Shown: one piece after another, positions 61,574 to 64,000 of the stretch
How the letters are laid out: every line of letters starts with the position of its first letter
Numbering within the stretch: the stretch's first letter is position 1
Assembly (NCBI RefSeq): GCF_024363255.1
Contig: NZ_AP026070.1
Coordinates: 3,844,001-3,908,000 of the forward strand
Direction of reading: 5' to 3'
DNA length: 64,000 nucleotides
Source of the DNA: Shewanella sp. NFH-SH190041
Lineage (GTDB): Bacteria; Pseudomonadota; Gammaproteobacteria; Enterobacterales; Shewanellaceae
Made by a program: the position numbers and the translations under genes
Notes under the pieces: model-generated
Database searches by the model: none
What the model was told of the DNA's origin: nothing
What the model saw: only the letters and a program-made list of their open reading frames with translations

Positions 61574-61742
61574 CATTTCGTAACATTCAATCAGGCCAAG
61601 GTTATTTAACGCTAAGCTCACTGAAAGCTAATACCACGAAAACCTAGTGCTACTGAAACCTAAGCGCATTTGGCTCAATCTAACACTGTGCAATCAACGT
61701 CTCGCATTAGCTCAGCAAGCCGTTTTGTGTTAGCTAGCTAAG

Positions 61743-62558
61743 TCATGACCACTTTCCACGCGATTGGTAAGCAAAAGGCTTATGCGCTTTGTCCTGCAAT
61801 TGCCGCTGCACGGCAATCCGCCGATTTTTACCTAGCAATAATTTCAATTGGTACCAGGTTTCTCGCGCCAGTAGGGTGCGTTCAGAGGCAAGCCAATTAC
61901 GGCGGGTGCCCATTTTAATGGCGCACAGGGCATCTGGTGAGCGCGCAGCCAACTGCTGAGCCAATGACAATGCATCGGTTAGTGGCGTTGCGCTGATGCG
62001 GGTCACCAGCCCCAATGATTTTGCCTGCTCGGCGGTCACCACATCGGCAGTCATTGTCAGTGCCAATACCTGATCTCTGGGCATAATCGTGCGCAACATC
62101 GCCAACCCACCCATATCTGGCATCAACCCCCATTTGGCTTCCATTATCGATAAACGAGCATCAGGTGCAGCAAAGCGCATATCCGCCCCCAACGCGATCT
62201 GCATCCCACCACCGAAACAACAGCCTTCGATTACAGCAATAACTGGGATGGGGATCTGCTGCCAGCCCATGACCACCCGCTGCGCCAGATTGGTATTGCC
62301 CGGCAGCCATTTAAATAACAACCCTAAAGCCTGCCACCGGCTGCGCATCACACTGCGGATATCTAACCCAGCACTGAAGTTTCCCCCTTGCCCCGAAATC
62401 ATTACGACACGCAGCGATTTATCCCGCAAAATAATCTTCTGCACCTGTTCAAGCTCTTTAAACAAGATATAATTCAGCGCATTCAACTTCTCCGGCCGGT
62501 TCAACGTCACCAGTGCGATGCCGTTTTGGATTTCATACTGCAGATATTGCCATTTCAT
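61743..62558 (-). CDS. Crotonase/enoyl-CoA hydratase family protein
   Basis: A 271-aa crotonase-fold enzyme. IALVTLNRPEKLNALN, the oxyanion-hole GNFSAGLDIR and the second NH donor region IEGCCFGGGMQIALGADMRFAA are present, then EAKWGLMPDMGGLAMLRTI. The acidic catalytic residue of true hydratases (second Glu) is replaced around PDMGG, so the reaction cannot be assumed. The protein has a basic C terminus (KPFAYQSRGKWS). Monocistronic; substrate unknown. Confidence 0.82.
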   Translation of the reverse strand: MKWQYLQYEIQNGIALVTLNRPEKLNALNYILFKELEQVQKIILRDKSLRVVMISGQGGNFSAGLDIRSVMRSRWQALGLLFKWLPGNTNLAQRVVMGWQQIPIPVIAVIEGCCFGGGMQIALGADMRFAAPDARLSIMEAKWGLMPDMGGLAMLRTIMPRDQVLALTMTADVVTAEQAKSLGLVTRISATPLTDALSLAQQLAARSPDALCAIKMGTRRNWLASERTLLARETWYQLKLLLGKNRRIAVQRQLQDKAHKPFAYQSRGKWS

Positions 62559-62839
62559 GAGTCACATCCTTTTTTCGGTAATACCGCTATCCGTCCATAT
62601 AAATTGGTTAGAACTCTCCACTTTCAGCGCTAGGTTAATACGCACAGCAGCATCGAGCTGCTACAGAACACTGTTCAATAACTCTCCATCAAACACAAGC
62701 GAATGGATAAAAAACGTTCAGCAATCACTGCTATCCAGAGGATACAAAAACAATTCTCCTCTCAGGCACAACACATATTTCAATTCACAAACCTCAGCCT
62801 GTTACTCACAGCTGATGATATGGGAACCGCCAAATAAAA

Positions 62840-63844
62840 ATGGACACAGTCACAACTCAAGTACTTATTTGTGATGACTCAGCTCTCGCCAGAAAACAGA
62901 TGGCGCGGGCATTACCGAAAGAGTGGAAAACCAATGTCACCTTTGCCACCAATGGTGCTGAAGGATTGGAGGCCATACGCCAAGGCAAGGGAGAGGTCGT
63001 CTTTCTCGATTTGAATATGCCGGTAATGGATGGCTATGAAGTGCTGGAACAAATACAACAGCATGATCTGCCTGCTATGGTGATTGTGGTCTCCAGTGAT
63101 ATCCAGCTCAAAGCACACCAAAAAGTCAAAGCCCTCGGTGCCATTGATTTTATTCAAAAGCCATTTAGCCCAGATACAGTGCGGATGCTGCTATTGGAAT
63201 ACGGCCTAATGACGCCATCAGCGTCTGCCCAGCCGGTAGCAGAGACACCTATGCTCAAGGTCAATCTGCGTGATGCCTGTCAGGAAATTGCCAATATCGC
63301 CATGGGGCGGGCGGCCGAACTACTGGCCAAGCTATTGGATGTTTTTGTGCTATTGCCAGTACCGAATGTCAATGTACTGGAAACCAGTGAACTGATCATG
63401 ATGCTCAAATCTGTCGAGCAACATCAGTCATCGGCCCTGTGCCAAGGGTTTATCAGTGCCGGCGTGGCTGGAGAAGCGCTGTTGATGTTCCATGACGGCA
63501 GTTATGACGATATGGCCAAATTAATGGGGCTATCCAATCCCAAGGATCCGGATACTGAAATTGAAGTGCTGATGGATACCGGTAATGTGCTGATCAGCGC
63601 CTTTCTGAATGGGGTATTTGAACAACTGGATATGGATTTCAGTCAGGCACACCCTGTCGTGCTGGGCAGCCAGTGCAATATTGCTGATCTGTTGCAAGAT
63701 AAAAGTGATAGCTGGCAGCGCACCCTGGCGATGGAAATCAATTACCGTATTGAGGATTACCATATCCAGTGCGATCTCCTACTGCTGTTTACTGAAGATT
63801 CGATTCCCACTTTAACCGATAAGCTCAGCTATCTGCTGGACTGA
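62840..63844 (+). CDS. Response regulator with CheC-like phosphatase domain
   Basis: A 334-aa two-domain protein. REC domain (1-125) with Asp52 in VVFLDLNMPVMDG, acidic pocket and KPF; then a CheC/CheX-type domain (about 145-334) with DACQEIANIAMG, the D-x3-E-x2-N phosphatase signature. The second expected motif reads EVLMDTGN, with Asp in place of Glu, so possibly one active centre only. Such proteins dephosphorylate CheY-like regulators. It is followed 19 nt later by the start of a PAS-type protein, suggesting a sensory operon. Confidence 0.82.
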   Translation: MDTVTTQVLICDDSALARKQMARALPKEWKTNVTFATNGAEGLEAIRQGKGEVVFLDLNMPVMDGYEVLEQIQQHDLPAMVIVVSSDIQLKAHQKVKALGAIDFIQKPFSPDTVRMLLLEYGLMTPSASAQPVAETPMLKVNLRDACQEIANIAMGRAAELLAKLLDVFVLLPVPNVNVLETSELIMMLKSVEQHQSSALCQGFISAGVAGEALLMFHDGSYDDMAKLMGLSNPKDPDTEIEVLMDTGNVLISAFLNGVFEQLDMDFSQAHPVVLGSQCNIADLLQDKSDSWQRTLAMEINYRIEDYHIQCDLLLLFTEDSIPTLTDKLSYLLD

Positions 63845-63863
63845 TCCGCACGGATTTATCTCT

Positions 63864-64000
63864 ATGTCACATGATGCAAGTGCAATGAACGAACTCCACT
63901 GGCTTATCGATATGGTGCAGACCATTGAAGTGGGCTTGGTGGTGCTAGACCGTAATTATGATATCCAACTGTGGAACAGCTTTATGGAAAGCCACAGTGG
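63864..64000 (+). CDS. PAS-type sensory protein, 5' part only
   Basis: First 45 codons of a gene that runs off the window: MSHDASAMNELHWL, then VQTIEVGLVVLDRNYDIQLWNSFMESHSG, which is the start of a PAS domain. A GGDEF or kinase domain often follows such a start, but nothing downstream is visible. 19 nt separate it from the REC-CheC gene, so it is likely co-transcribed. Confidence 0.65.
   Translation, partial: MSHDASAMNELHWLIDMVQTIEVGLVVLDRNYDIQLWNSFMESHS

Overview
The window looks like chromosome of a Shewanella-type marine gammaproteobacterium. The evidence is the set and order of housekeeping blocks (purA/DUF2065, rpsI-rplM, zapE | zapG-degQ-degS, groES-groEL, rapA), the abundance of chemotaxis receptors and sensory proteins, a TorF-type outer-membrane protein and a short PA3496-like protein. 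Genus assignment is inference from gene content; no rRNA or tRNA gene was seen.

Layout. 1-9.3 kb is conserved core: the 3'-truncated purA, DUF2065, ribosomal proteins S9/L13 and the AFG1-like ATPase ZapE on the minus strand, then ZapG and the periplasmic proteases DegQ and DegS, a TorF-like porin and the S6-glutamate ligase RimK. 9.7-19.3 kb holds a small PA3496-like protein, a DUF1704 'QEGLA' metallopeptidase beside rimK, a HlyD/ABC/ABC-2 efflux operon, an alanine/glycine symporter, a zinc-ribbon TM2 protein, a FUSC-type membrane protein and a small membrane protein. 19.3-25.1 kb carries two closely related Cache chemoreceptors separated by a MITE-like element with 16-bp terminal inverted repeats, then a periplasmic asparaginase. 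26-27.5 kb is an APC amino-acid permease transcribed divergently from ansB.

27.5-37 kb is accessory. A roughly 0.88-kb unit (upstream region plus a 138-aa hotdog-like protein) is tandemly duplicated. The second copy leads a tightly packed operon with a TauD-type Fe(II) oxygenase and a flavin monooxygenase. By remembered motifs the 138-aa proteins resemble FcoT/ScoD thioesterases, whose known partners in isonitrile biosynthesis include TauD-like oxygenases; this is the most novel-looking locus in the window. It is followed by an orphan DUF2235 (Tle1-like) lipase-type protein and an AT-rich, overlapping OLD-nuclease/UvrD-helicase pair that reads as a compact Gabija-type anti-phage system. A dispersed-repeat-like stretch and strong terminators separate it from groEL.

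37-64 kb returns mostly to core and sensory genes: groES-groEL with a visible sigma-32-type promoter, a MATE exporter, a 1248-aa hybrid histidine kinase, an IS1595-type insertion sequence, a Sel1-repeat protein, an LprI-like protein, a glutathionylspermidine-synthase-like protein with a small glycine-rich partner, a third chemoreceptor, a FecBCD-type ABC uptake operon with a small lipoprotein-like gene, a PIN-PhoH protein, RapA, a DUF3530 protein, a crotonase, and a REC-CheC protein followed by the start of a PAS-type protein cut by the window end.
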